From contig CM037843.1 in the NCBI GenBank assembly GCA_021234535.1, positions 23,343,911 through 23,407,910 on the forward strand: a stretch of DNA of 64,000 nucleotides, given 5' to 3'. A program made the translations under genes and the position numbers. Source of the DNA: Stichopus chloronotus. Its lineage: Eukaryota; Echinodermata; Holothuroidea; Aspidochirotida; Stichopodidae. Position 1 is the stretch's first letter. Each line of letters starts with the position of its first letter. The notes below the pieces were generated by a model that worked only from the letters and a program-made list of their open reading frames with translations, was not told the DNA's origin and did no database searches. Positions 50,300-61,680 of the stretch are shown here, piece by piece.

Positions 50300-51602
50300 A
50301 AACTTCAATTTGGCATTTCGAACTAAAACTATATTTCCATTTTACTTAATCGATAGGTAAATATAAGTAGCGTCAATAAGGTAACCTATTTGAAAGGTGA
50401 ACCAAACTTTCGAAATATAATTAAGAAAAAAAAACATATGAAGCAGAAGTGTGTGACAAACATCGTTCCACAATTTCACGCAAGGGTATTGTTTCCTTCC
50501 CAGGTTATACATTTTGAAATTCAGAGAAGGGAGTCGCCACTTTTGCGTCAGTTCATTGATAAAAAACTTGAGTAAAGTCGAAATATGACGTCACCCTACA
50601 CCCCTGATAGCATTAATTTAATGTATTTCTTTGTTCTTTCAGACACCAGTTGTTTGCAATGTAATTCTTATTTTAAAAATAAGCAAACATGAAATTCAAT
50701 CGTTAGTAGGTGCAAAGTGAAACAAAGTTGTATGAGTGAAAGAACTAATATTCGAAAACTCATTCAATTACCCCAAAGTATTCCTTTTAACGTCCTTTGC
50801 CAACGTTCAAGAGATGTTTCTGTGTACGCAATTTGAGCTTTCTACGCAAGATGTATTGTCGGTTATCAGTATAGCCTTCACTATCCATATAAGTTCAGGA
50901 TTTTGCATATGAAATATTACTTTTCATGTAAATTACAATCAATTACAATAACAATGTAAATAGTTCATATCATAAGTTTTTTGCACTGAAAAAAATTATA
51001 AGAATGAAAGAAGACTGAAAAGAAAAGTCAGTTATTTTCTGCTTGTGAAAACCTGTTTCACACATCTGAGATTTAAGAAAACTCAATTAGATTAATGTAG
51101 TAATTGCAATAATTCATATTGTTCGGTTTCCATTGTTGTACGTAAAGACACACGCAAAGGCGCCGAACATATGAGAAAACGCGCCGAACATAACAAAAAA
51201 GTTTTTGTTTGATTTTGAAGCGATAAAAGTATGCAACGCCAGATATGTCCCCAAAACACTCTCTTGATTAAGACCAAAACCAGCTCGCGACGCTTCCCAA
51301 AATTGCTTTCTTCGAGTTGGAATTATCACTTAACGTAAAGTATCTCTACATTTTTCACGTAATAGTAATAATGCAGTTCATTTGATAAAACCAAGCACTA
51401 AGTTCCACGAAACAAAGTTTACTAATTCTTGACGAGTGTTTTGATTTCTTGAGACCTTATTTTCAAAGAGAGATAGTGCAGACTGAAAATTTGCCCATCA
51501 TGTTGATGACATCTGGAAGATGAAGTATACATTCCTTCAACGAGTCATATTTAGGCCTAATCACCATAAGGATTGCTGACAGCAATTGAAATCGTCACTT
51601 AC

Positions 51603-51666
51603 CGTAAGCTTTAAACTCATCGCATTCTCTGTACAGATCTGCGTAACCTTGACAACGATGTAAGTT
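51603..51666 (-). CDS. GFR alpha-like gene, internal exon c
   Basis: A 64-base exon with an excellent donor (ACG|GTAAGT, plus 51597-51602) and an AG acceptor after a TATCCTT tract. It starts in phase 0, matching exon b, and ends in phase 1. The 21 codons read NLHRCQGYADLYRECDEF followed by K-A-Y. GFR alpha proteins have a Cys, then YAD, Cys and AY at this point, directly before the TVMTPNYI-type segment found here in exon d. Alternatively, an ATG at 51685-51687 with an in-frame stop upstream could make this a first exon of 28 codons plus one base; the homology favours the internal reading. Coding nature is well supported; the family is inferred. Confidence 0.55.
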
Positions 51667-52248
51667 CTTCAAGGATATTAATACCATTCTTTGGTGAAGT
51701 CAAACACTTTATCCAATTTGTGTTGCTGGGCACATTTCATTGGGATTCTTCCCAAAAGTTATGTCTTTGCTAAAAGTAACAATCCATTCGTTACAAGCTT
51801 GAAGAGGTATTTCATGCTAACACACATATACCTATGTATACTCACATAGCCAGAGATCCTTGCAATATTCGTTATAGATATTCCCGCCAGCCCTCACGGC
51901 AGACGATAGCCCAGTAAGTGTTTGCACGAATCATACGGTGCTTTGAAAACTCCTATCTGCTTCTGCATAGCTATGTGCAGGCTAAGTATGTGTCATACAC
52001 AACTGAGCAGTGAGAGTTTCACATTGTCTTTCGGCTTTTGTGGAGTATAGAGCTGCTTTAAGAGAGTTTCAGGGAATCGCCGTTGGACATCGAAAGTGAT
52101 AATATCACTAATGACGTTAGATCGGCTGCGCTGAATACATCATGTTGAAGACCCGTCAAATGAAGATGTATCATGAGCTATGGTCTACATGGCGTTCCAT
52201 GTTGACAGAAACACTTATACAGTCCATTTGAAGTAGAAAGTATAATAC

Positions 52249-52319
52249 CTGACATTTTCTCTTAGAGTCTACGGGTAAAATATTGCACCTTTGAAATTCG
52301 GGTTTCCAGTCGGCTAAGG
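52249..52319 (-). CDS. GFR alpha-like gene, internal exon b
   Basis: A 71-base minus-strand exon between an AG acceptor (plus CT at 52320-52321) and a CAG|GTATTA donor. It starts with two bases completing the previous phase-1 codon and ends in phase 0. The 23 codons read LADWKPEFQRC and, after nine residues, K-C-Q. The LAD(F/W)...C...C arrangement is the best-conserved part of the GFR alpha third domain. It lies 1.5 kb downstream of exon a and 0.6 kb upstream of exon c on the same strand. The acceptor has a weak pyrimidine tract, which lowers confidence in the exact start. Confidence 0.5.
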
Positions 52320-53861
52320 CTTACGATGTAAGTCTACTGCTATACATTAGACGGCAATAGCGTGATGAGTCTATCGGATCAGACAAATTGGTCATAAAAT
52401 TTGTCAGAGTCACAAACATTTCATTGTCGGCCCTTCGCAGAAATTGACTCTTCTGACTCCCTACTTAAACGTGTAAACAAATAAGTAAACCACAACATCC
52501 CATGAGTCTTAATTGGGCACAACCCTCACAGCTGCAGGTAAAGGATAAAAAATAAATCGCCCATGCAAATTGGACATACTTGGTTTCGAAAATAACTAAG
52601 TAGCCCACAGTAGTCCACATGATTGCATTAAGTGAAGAAAAAAAATCGACTCCGTACTTTGTTCAAGTGAGTGTTTAACATTTTATCTGCGAGTCTCAGG
52701 TTTTGTATCAAGCAGCCAACAAACTCGAATGGTCTATTCAGCATGCACAGTGCCACCTGTCCAGAGAGCTCGGCTTAAGGCCGAATAAGGAAAAGTTATA
52801 GATTAATATGGGATTGATTGTCCAGAGAGAAGAAAAGGTAGCAGAGGAGTAAATACAAACCAATTTAAGTCAAGAATATGGGATCTGAAGGCAGCAACCT
52901 GATAGAATTTTCCTCGATCTGTCTGTTAGACCAGTGACTTAGTGGCGGAAATTTCTTGTCAGAAGGGTGTGTATGTGGGAGGGGAGGGGATAGGAGGGGT
53001 GCGTTGCAGCAAGTTACCGGTAGAGTCAGTGCTCACAGCTATATTGTGAATTGTGTATTCCTGAGTATTGTGGAGGGTGTTATGGTAGGCCGTTTGGTGT
53101 AAATACCGACATGGGAATGTTCAAGGAAAACTTGGTGGATAATGAGGATGTTGGAAGGGAAAAGGAGTAGGAGTAATGGGTTGTATGTTTGTGGTTGGGT
53201 TGGAAGGTTCGAATGTAAACAAACAATAACGTCAACCTGTGTACACGGATTTTACAATCGTACTAATATCTTGATGACAGTGAATATTAGTAACCGTTTA
53301 TCCAGTGAAAAGTGGGGGTTGAATGTGCAATAGGTTAAATCTGTTATTCAAAAAGTGAGGGGGATGTGGTGGGTGGGTGTCCCGCCTCCCGCATGTAAAG
53401 CGAAACTACGAGAGTTACAATCGACACGACAAGGAGTAGAACAAGGTGAAGAATCAAAATGTGTTTTGATTGGTATAGACTAATATGTTGCAGTACACAA
53501 GTTGCTCTTTGTTAAGTTTACGTCCATGTCATATACAAAAGATTACATGACCGAACCTTGAGAGAAGAAATAATTGTTAAAATATGGAGGAGGGTTGTGG
53601 GGGTGGGGACAAATAGGCAATGAACTTCCAATTCCCTTTATACGACACAGGAGGGAGGGCAGGCCAAAGCTTTAACTTCCGAGGTCATTGGAGACCATGA
53701 AATGTAGATTGCGTCATCAGGAATCTTTCTTAGCTACAAAATGCTGTAATTGGGACCAACTTGGGTCACAAATTTAAAAGTGATTTTATTTGCTTCGTGG
53801 AATCCTCCTCAGTCTTGTCAGACTGTGTGACAACTTAAGTGAATGAACTGGTAAAACTTAC

Positions 53862-53938
53862 CTCGCATAGTGTAAATTTTCGTCCATTCAGATTGTCTGT
53901 CGGTTACAGGCCAAATGCATTCTTCAAACTCTTTGTCA
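53862..53938 (-). CDS. GFR alpha-like gene, internal exon a (start of D3-like domain)
   Basis: Minus-strand exon ending in a strong 5' splice site (GAG|GTAAGT, plus 53856-53861). The frame reads DKEFEECIWPVTDRQSEW and ends ...YTMR plus one base (phase 1). The 5' boundary is uncertain: AG at 53939-53940 is the acceptor used here, and another AG would start the exon at 53961. Joined to the next exon it gives MR-A-LADW. This parallels the start of the third cysteine-rich domain of GDNF-family receptor alpha proteins, where one Cys is followed after about 16-20 residues by R-L-A-D-F. Two cysteines usual there appear replaced (Gln and Tyr here). The role would be ligand or co-receptor binding outside the cell. 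Assignment is by eye and depends on the neighbouring exons; alone it would be unassigned. Confidence 0.5.
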
Positions 53939-54600
53939 CTTATTAAAACGTTTTGTTCTTTCTTTTAAGATATTCCATCTTGGTTGGGGGCAAGTTGAAT
54001 GGTATGTGGCGATCCCCATTGTATTAAAGCAGACAATAAAAGGAAAAATGTAAAAAAAAGGTTCCATATGTGTTTGATGAAGAAATTACATACAAACATG
54101 TCGAGTGGTTTGATTTGATTAGAATCTAATTGTGACATCATCAAGAACTCACTCTAGACAGGTGATTGATAAACACTCCAGGCCATCTTACTTCTACATT
54201 ACCTTAAAGATATCTGAGTGATATACATTAAAGTGATACCTAAAAACTTCTTTGAAAAGTATATCTCAAAGTATAGAGGCACCGGTCTCATATACTTTCG
54301 ATTTGGAAAATATGTTTATCTGTTTGTCTGTATGTTTATCTCGACTTTTAGCCGAGGACGCCTAGTTGCAATGACGTGGGTGAGTTCTTCAGGTCTTCAA
54401 GTCTTCAGGTTACAATTTCATTGAACCTTGAGTGCTTACATCGTCAGTTTGGCTACTTCACAGTAACATTAAAGGAACACTGTATGCATCAAGTCAATTT
54501 TGGTTTATGTTAGATTATAAAAGAATAAAGGACGAAACAAAAGAGAGAAAAAGTGAAATCGGATCATGTGGGAAGAGCATGGGGACGGAAGGAATGCAAG

Positions 54601-54770
54601 GTACACTGTTAAAAAAAGTAAATTTTAAAATGTAAATTTACAAAAAATTAAATAAATGCAAAAGGAATACAGAAATGTCGTGGTAATTAGTTTCCATACA
54701 ATTTTTGTAAGTCTCATTCATTTCTTTATTATATTTGCTGTAAACTTACAGACATTTTTTTTACGGTATA
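54601..54770 (-). mobile_element. MITE family 2, copy 2
   Basis: Inverted copy of the element at 50129-50299, with shared GTAAATTTACA, CAAAAGGAATACAGAAAT and ACACTGTTAAAAA segments. The two copies flank the ectodomain exons of the receptor gene. Confidence 0.7.
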
Positions 54771-56420
54771 GAGCTTTAAGCTCAAACCATTCTTCAGTTT
54801 TTATGCCATATTCAACACCGTAATTGTGTCAATCCCTTCGTGGAATGCTGCTTTAATGAATTCGCAATGATCCCATTTGTGCTTTAGGGCTGCCTTAATA
54901 ATTGTAAGTAACTCGTTTGTAGAATTTTTCCCCGTCTAATACCCACAAAATCTATACTCTCTAGGGTTATAATTTGCTCCGATCGCACAATTCCAATTCG
55001 GAAAACCTGGATTTTTTTTTCTTACGTGTAATCAAAACATGTTAAGCTACTTCATTGCAGTTTACGCTTCAAGGATTTGAACTGATTTTGTATGAGACTA
55101 CTGCAACGCTTGTGAAGGATTCTCTAGATTATGGTTAAAGGTGATTTTACAGTAAAAATAAAAACAATATCGATAGTTGGATGTATTAGCTTGAAGTCCG
55201 AAATTACTGAATGGATTGTTTGGAACAAAACATTCAGTTTGTCCCTATACTGTCCCCTTAACTAATTGAAGAATTGACATGAATGATCAAATACTCCTTT
55301 ATCGATATAGCCAGAACAACAAAATAGCCAGTGTTGAATTTTAATGTGCAGTACTATAGTAGGGGAACCTATGATAACTACAATACTGTCAAGTTTGACG
55401 AGCTGCACTTGAAAGAGTATAGCGTTGCTCCTTTAAATACCCCCGATCGAAATGCAGAGTGAGTGCGCAAAGCCAATTCCACGAAAACGTGGTCTATGTA
55501 TATACTAGTATATTTTTGCGTCAATTTTAACGAGCAGCAAACACTGAGAAAAGACATACACGCGTACCGGTAGGTGTACTTGGTAGCTTCAGGAGCAAGA
55601 GAGCTGAAAGTGTCTTTCCGCTCGATCCTGCTTGAGCTGAGAAGATTACCATATTATTTCCATATCCCTGTACTTAAATGATGTTAAATTTTTATACGAG
55701 AACAGAGTTTATTATAAGGCAAACAACTTCCTTTCAATGTTCCACATTACTGGAGGGCATATAAATCGAAGTTGAAATAAAACAAAATGTAAATTGGAAA
55801 AGATATACCTATGGGACTGTTTTCATTTTGTGTGTGTATGTGTATTTCGATGCTGAATTTTACTGAATATTATAACGAGAAATAAGTAAACGAAAACCAT
55901 CTGTTTTTTTTTTTTTTTTGCCACTGGGATTTAAAATTTTAACGTTTGAGCACAAATTTCAAGTGAAAACAACTGAAAATAGAGAACAATCTTGTCGACT
56001 AAATGTTGCCTTCGTCTATACTGGGGAGTTGGGCCCTATATCTTTATTCCTTCATTCACTTGCATTTTTCAGCATGACACAAGTCATCGGACCGAGTGTT
56101 GTTGATTGTCCGTGCGATATATCAGTCGATTTTCTTCTCTTCTACTGTCCTAGCTGTATCATAATATATGTGTCCTCGAGACTACACACCAACATAGACA
56201 ACTCGGGTGTAAAAAAGTCCAGAAAAAAAAAATTCATTATAAAAGTAATGCTTGTTTCCAGACAGGGGTACCGTATCTATTTCATTTCATGCTCTTCTTT
56301 TCAGATATATTTTGAGATTATGGAAGGAAAGAAAATAATCAGTACAGTTGAGATTTTGATGTTTAGTTGTTATGTTTTAAACTTTATTCCCCGCAGAAAA
56401 GTCCAGTTCAACACTAGTTG
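54771..56420. other. No gene recognised
   Basis: AT-rich. It should contain or precede upstream receptor exons if the gene model is right, but none was identified. Confidence 0.35.
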
Positions 56421-56640
56421 ACCGGGTTTTTAACAGGTTATTTGAACAGATGTTGACAGGTTTTCGACAAGTATTAATAGGTATTATTAGGTAACAACAG
56501 GTACTAACGGGTATACATGCAGTTTTGAACACGGAGTCAACAGGTTTCAGCAGGTATTAACAGGTAACAACGGGTTTCAACTGGTTTTACAACTGGTTTG
56601 AAAGATTTCAATTGGTTTTAACTTGTTTCAACATTTTTGT
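56421..56640 (+). repeat. Degenerate CAACAGGT array, left part
   Basis: At least a dozen variants of (A/C)AACAGGT(A/T) and AACGGGT with irregular 10-20 bp spacing, e.g. TCAACAGG, AGCAGGTATTAACAGGTAAC, AACGGGTTTCAACTGG. Mostly one orientation. Confidence 0.65.
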
Positions 56641-57062
56641 GAGGCCTCAAATGGCCCAGAGGGGAACAATGTGTTTTTAACAGCCTTCAAGGGATGTACT
56701 TTCAATTAGATTTTCTCAAAGTAAATAGGAATAAGCTATGTAGGTCTTCATGTTACCTACATATCGGTCCTATGAAAAGTATTCAACAGAGGTTCTAAAT
56801 ACAAGTGTCAATAGACAAAAGGACACTCCTATTTTCTTCTTTCTTTCTTTCTTCTTTTGAAAAAGTGGTACTCCAAGATGTATGTTTCTTATGTTCTTCG
56901 CTCACTTTTGGTTTAGTCGGGTAGCAGGATGTATGAGTGAATTGAGTAATTACAAGCATATGAACAAGCTTGCCATGCATTGACGGACCTGAAAGAGAAT
57001 GCCCTATTTGAAACATTCTGATTGGTCCATATTTTGGTGCTAGAACTGAGGTATCAAATTAA

Positions 57063-57475
57063 TAGCTAACGTGTGCTAGTTCATGTCATTATCTCTTGGT
57101 TTTAAAGGTGTTAACATTCCCTCACATGCTGAGATAAGGATTAAATATTGCCTGCCAAGGAAAACCGGTCAAATTCCACGAGAAAGTTCTATTTGGATTT
57201 TATCTTATGTCTCTGCTTTTGTAAAAATAAGGTGCATATTATCTTTCCTGGTACCTAGATATGTATAATCAGTGTATGGCTAATGTGTGCTATTTCATAC
57301 AACTATTTTTTCTTTGTTTTAGTCGTGTTAAAATTCTCTCAAATGCCGAGAAAGGAGTTACAATGTTTCCCCTATTGGAAAGATATCAATTTCGAAAAAA
57401 AAGGTCATTTGCATCTATATCACACTTCTGTTTTTGATAAAATATGGTACGTTATTATAAGTACATGTTGCAACA
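57063..57475 (+). repeat. Tandem duplication, two ~205-bp units
   Basis: Units 57063-57276 and 57277-57475 share GCTAA(C/T)GTGTGCTA, TTAACATT/TTAAAATT, CTCACATGC/CTCAAATGC and a GATATCAAT/TATTTGGATT block. They sit between the two CAACAGGT arrays. Confidence 0.5.
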
Positions 57476-57725
57476 GGTAATTAACCTGTTGTGACGGGTA
57501 ATTTACCTGTTGTAAACCGGTTAGTTACTGTTGTAAACCGGTAAGTTACCTGTTGAACAGGTAATTTACCTGCTGTGACAGGTGATTTACCTGTTGTAAC
57601 AGGCAGCTAATAGGTATCAACTGACTTGGGATGAATTACCCGTTGAAATAAGCCTTAAATCAACAGGTACCTGTTAATGACCTGTCGAAACCAGTTCAAG
57701 TGTTAACAGGTATCAACTGGAATTT
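57468..57725. repeat. Degenerate CAACAGGT array, right part (both orientations)
   Basis: ACAGGTAATTAACCTGTTGT, then repeated GGTAATTTACCTGTTG, AAACCGGTTAGTTAC and AACAGGTACCTGTTAATGACC. Direct and inverted copies alternate, making many short palindromes. Confidence 0.7.
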
Positions 57726-57955
57726 TCCTCTGGGTTGCTTTGTCCTGTTATTTCTAAAATTAAAGTGAGCTTTAAGTGAAGTTTGGTTGCGAATTTTATC
57801 GAATCACATTACGCATGCATGATATCATCTACCCCCACGTATAGGATGAGTTTTTTTGTTTTCGTCCAGCTTGTTGTTACGAAAAAACTTCCGATCGACG
57901 GCCACATATTGGCGGCAGCCAGATAGGTGCTAAGCAGACTAGAGATCGTGGTGCT

Positions 57956-58335
57956 TTTAAAGCTGGAATATGAGTTGGGCTGGCAATTTCCTGGTCATCT
58001 ACTTTTGCTATTTGTCAGTGTTTCAGGGCCGAGAAAGGAGGGGAAAGATCTCTTGTCACAAAATCTGAAAAAGAACTAGGAGCCTATGCACTCATCTTCC
58101 AGATAATTACACATAAAAATTGTCTCCACAGTTTTGTTTGCCATACAAAATTCAGACTCTTCAAGAAAGCATTGCAGTCAATCACCTTTACTTGAAATCA
58201 AACAGACCAATGGGAATGGATATGAATATTCATGTTTCACAAATGGGCTCAACCCCTTTATTTTTTTTTTCTAGGAGATATTCGATGGAATTTGACTTTC
58301 ACTGAAAAATTTCCAACTCATATTCCAGTTTTAAA
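57956..58335. mobile_element. MITE-like element with 23-bp inverted ends
   Basis: TTTAAAGCTGGAATATGAG at the left and its complement (with A for G) at 58313-58335; 22 of 23 positions match. TTTAA at both edges suggests an AT-rich target. No ORF of note inside. Confidence 0.65.
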
Positions 58336-59823
58336 CCTCCTTTGGTAACTTCAACAGTATACACTTTAAATTTCAGTGCCACTAAATTTCAGCATCTAGC
58401 ATCTCCCATGTGAGCAGAATACTGTGACCAAACGAGGACTTCAGGTAGGAAGACTGTTTAATAACGATGTACCAGGCGGTTTTAGCTCTTACAAGGCTAA
58501 TCGTTGAAGAACCCATGGAGCTATTGCATAATAGCTCTGTGGCGAACACATACCAACATGAGGAAACTCAGCGGCACGCTCTTGCGTAATCCCTAGAATG
58601 CAATGCACACTGAGGGAAGAAGATTTCAATTAACTTATCGAACATCGCTCGCTTAGCAGTGAAAATATCCCCCCCCCCCCCCATCCCCTCTACAATCACA
58701 TACCGGTAATAGTCGTGACACATTAATTGGCTTTGTGCTCATTGTGTTAGTTTTAATTTGAGAAATTTCCAAAGAAAGTGCAGGACGATCGAAAAAATTA
58801 AAATAATATAGCTGTAAGTAGGCCTACTACTGAAAATATTTGCAGTTCACAATAGTATTATATTCCTAGTTGGAACAATTTATTTTATCGGTGGGGTGGG
58901 GGAGGAAGACTTCTAGTGCTCAAAGTTCCAGATATCCTACAATAATAATAGTAGCAACTGTTTCCGACTCAGGCACAACATTAAGTACTAGGCAACGTAC
59001 TAACAACATCGTCTTCGACTTTGTACAGCTTATCTATCCTTACTACGCATGTATCAAAGAGAAAAAAAAAATACCACACGACGAATGTTAATACGGCAGT
59101 CACATTTGAAGTCATTGGAGACCACCTTTGGAATAAGTTCCACAGTCACATCCGACTTTGGCAAAAAGAAAAGGAAGGAAGCTAACAAGAAAGTAGGGTG
59201 GTTTGCTAGGGACACGGTAAAAAAAATGAGTGGAAAGTTCGACCTTGATTTACTATCGAAATTTCTACTTGTCTGAGTTTTTTTAAATGTCCCTATTAAA
59301 CCACCGTAAGGACGAAAACATTTGCTAGATTTTTTTTGGTTTTGTTTATTGTATGTCGAGCCTTCAGAATTCAGACAAGTTGGTGGTCGAGGTTTCATTT
59401 ACGAACATTGATCTGTTGTTGTTTACACTGTTATAGCCTCTAAGGAAGGAGAAAGAACTCAGTACTAAAGCACAAACTGCCATGGGTTTAAGTAGTTCTC
59501 ATATTTGATACTTTGTATTATACAATACTTATATGCTTCCGTTCTTTTTGGCACATGGCAGAGATGTGGCGTATGGTGCCTCCTGTCACATTTATGGAAT
59601 AGATCGTTGACCTACTGCTCTTCATCTATTTGAATGGTTTTTCCGTTGTCACGGTATATTTAAACTAAAGTGAGGGTGCATGGCCTTAAAATTGATCACA
59701 GCAACATCCTTCGAAATCATCATTTCGGAAACTCAAGCCACCAGAGTCAGGGCATCAGATTGATGGTGTCGATCAACTTAGTGTGATTGTAACAGCTGCA
59801 TTGACTTTATTTACATTTAGTTG
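58336..59823. other. No confident gene
   Basis: One stretch near 58.55-58.61 kb (minus) has a good acceptor and a G|GTATGT donor but an unrecognised 18-codon reading. The rest is AT-rich, with a C tract at 58669. Confidence 0.35.
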
Positions 59824-59831
59824 CATTTAAT

Positions 59832-60620
59832 CAGTGGTGTAGTCAGACTTTTTATCTGGGGCTGAGGGGGGGGGGGGCAAAGGGTTGAAGTGTGGGGAGC
59901 AGCAATGACACTATGTCAGCGGAGCGCCACCATCGGTTGGCGTGTAGCGTACAGAGGAAATTTTTTGATAAAAGTGGCTCTCAGATTGTAGGAAATTGTA
60001 GGAAATGGCACTTCCCAGTCTCTCTGGCGTTGTGAGTTCCAGATACCATTTTCTTTATACTGACCACAGTTTGCACTCCGGTGCATGGAAGTACTACCTT
60101 GGAGGTAAAACATCCAAGCCATATAGTCGATGCCAAGGACTTTCGGATAAGTAGGTTTCTGCGTTGTACGTTTGTGAAGTTTTCAAAACTTTTGTCATAT
60201 AAGGATTTCAAAACTTCTCTATTGTCAGTAACCTTTTTCCATGCAAATGCTAAAAATCCGTACTTTCAATGACAGTTTGGGAAGTTCTTTGGTAAATTAT
60301 TGCTGAACTGCAATCAGTTCCAACGACTGAACCACACAGACTACGTAACCCTAATATTATTCATCTTACTCAATCACTCCTTGCATATATCGCTCACTTG
60401 CTTTACACTCATCATACTGAATAGACGTGCATATCACCCGGCAACCTCAAGTGTCACTGTGCTTTCATTGTGGTTCTGCTGTAACGGATACAAACGATAC
60501 ATCACATTTGTCTTATACAAAGTTTGACCAATACTATTTACCTTCGAATTTCATTTTGCGGGGGAAGACATTTGACAGGGGTCCGGCCCCCTGTCCCCAA
60601 AACCGCTGGTTACGCCACTG
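59832..60620. mobile_element. Non-autonomous hAT-like element with target-site duplication
   Basis: Ends CAGTGGTGTAGTCAG and (reverse complement of right) CAGTGGCGTAACCAG match at 12 of 15. The flanking octamers CATTTAAT (59824-59831) and CATTAAAT (60621-60628) match at 7 of 8, the expected hAT duplication length. A G tract is inside the left end. 789 bp; its ORFs show no transposase. Confidence 0.75.
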
Positions 60621-61680
60621 CATTAAATATGTATCAACGACGGAAAGACAGTGTTTGTATTTTACTCGTGTACGTAAATTTTGTGTTGGGTAGGAGGTCA
60701 CACATTTTGGAACACTTATTGAATTTTGAGGATATTACATGTGAAGGACGAAGTAACACACGGATGACCTCCAAGAAAATAAAAATAAAGCAACAAATAA
60801 TTTTAACAAAACATGGCAATATTTATAATAATAGTAATATGTATTACTATTGTAATAAGTATTTAGGTATATGTAACAAGTGTTTACTTAGTCAAAACAT
60901 TGAAAAAAAAAACAACCCTGCATGTGCTTGTGAGACTTATTTGGTATAACATCAACCTTGACCTGCTGATCTACATGTAAATTTGAGCTTTCAAATTGAG
61001 GGGATCTCGGGAAGTTTTTGAAATCAAAATCGGAGGCTCAATTCAAAATGTGATTGTAACACTGAAAGTATCACATTTGGCGGCCTTTCATGACATATGA
61101 CAAATTTCGAAAGCTGCACTCATCTTTTACGATTGTAATTTGACCATTTAAATGAGAGATGTTGAGATTTTTTATCGGTTTGGGAGATTATTGGCTATGA
61201 AAATCCATTTTCTGTGAAGAATATCATTTCGAATTGCATTACACTTTGTGTACTGATCAAATGAATGCGTCTCATGTAACAAGTCAGTAAATCTGGCGTT
61301 GTCAGATGAGTCCACAGTTCATACTTTCTCTTATTCTGTTTTACTAATCGACAGAAAGTCTAACTGGAGAAAGGTTTCGCGGCCGTGCTGGAATTTTGGG
61401 CATGACAATCATCAAATTTACCCTGTAACACCTTTAACGAAACAAATGGAGGGCCGTGAACTGCAAACATATTTCAACACATATCGTCATTAAAAGTTTG
61501 CCATTTTATGTAGCAACAGAAGATGATGGACAAAATATACGAAGATTACTAACAGACACTTCCTTTGTCATCTGCTATAGCCTGTTCTTTTTCAAACCAA
61601 GTGATCTCTGCATGATAACCCCCCCCCTCCTCCGCATGATGGAATACTAACATGGAACTTGCCCACTTGAGAAAACGCTT

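Noticed and set aside
54348..54380. 28-base micro-exon on the plus strand with a good polypyrimidine acceptor
   Set aside because: Too short to judge, opposite strand to the gene model, and no partner exons recognised.
55570..55700. Walker-A look-alike (AGSSGKT) on the minus strand
   Set aside because: The spacing to an upstream G or A does not satisfy [AG]x4GK[ST], and the ORF is short with no Walker B.
55918..56421. 167-codon plus ORF
   Set aside because: Begins inside a T tract without ATG; residue composition matches AT-rich non-coding DNA.
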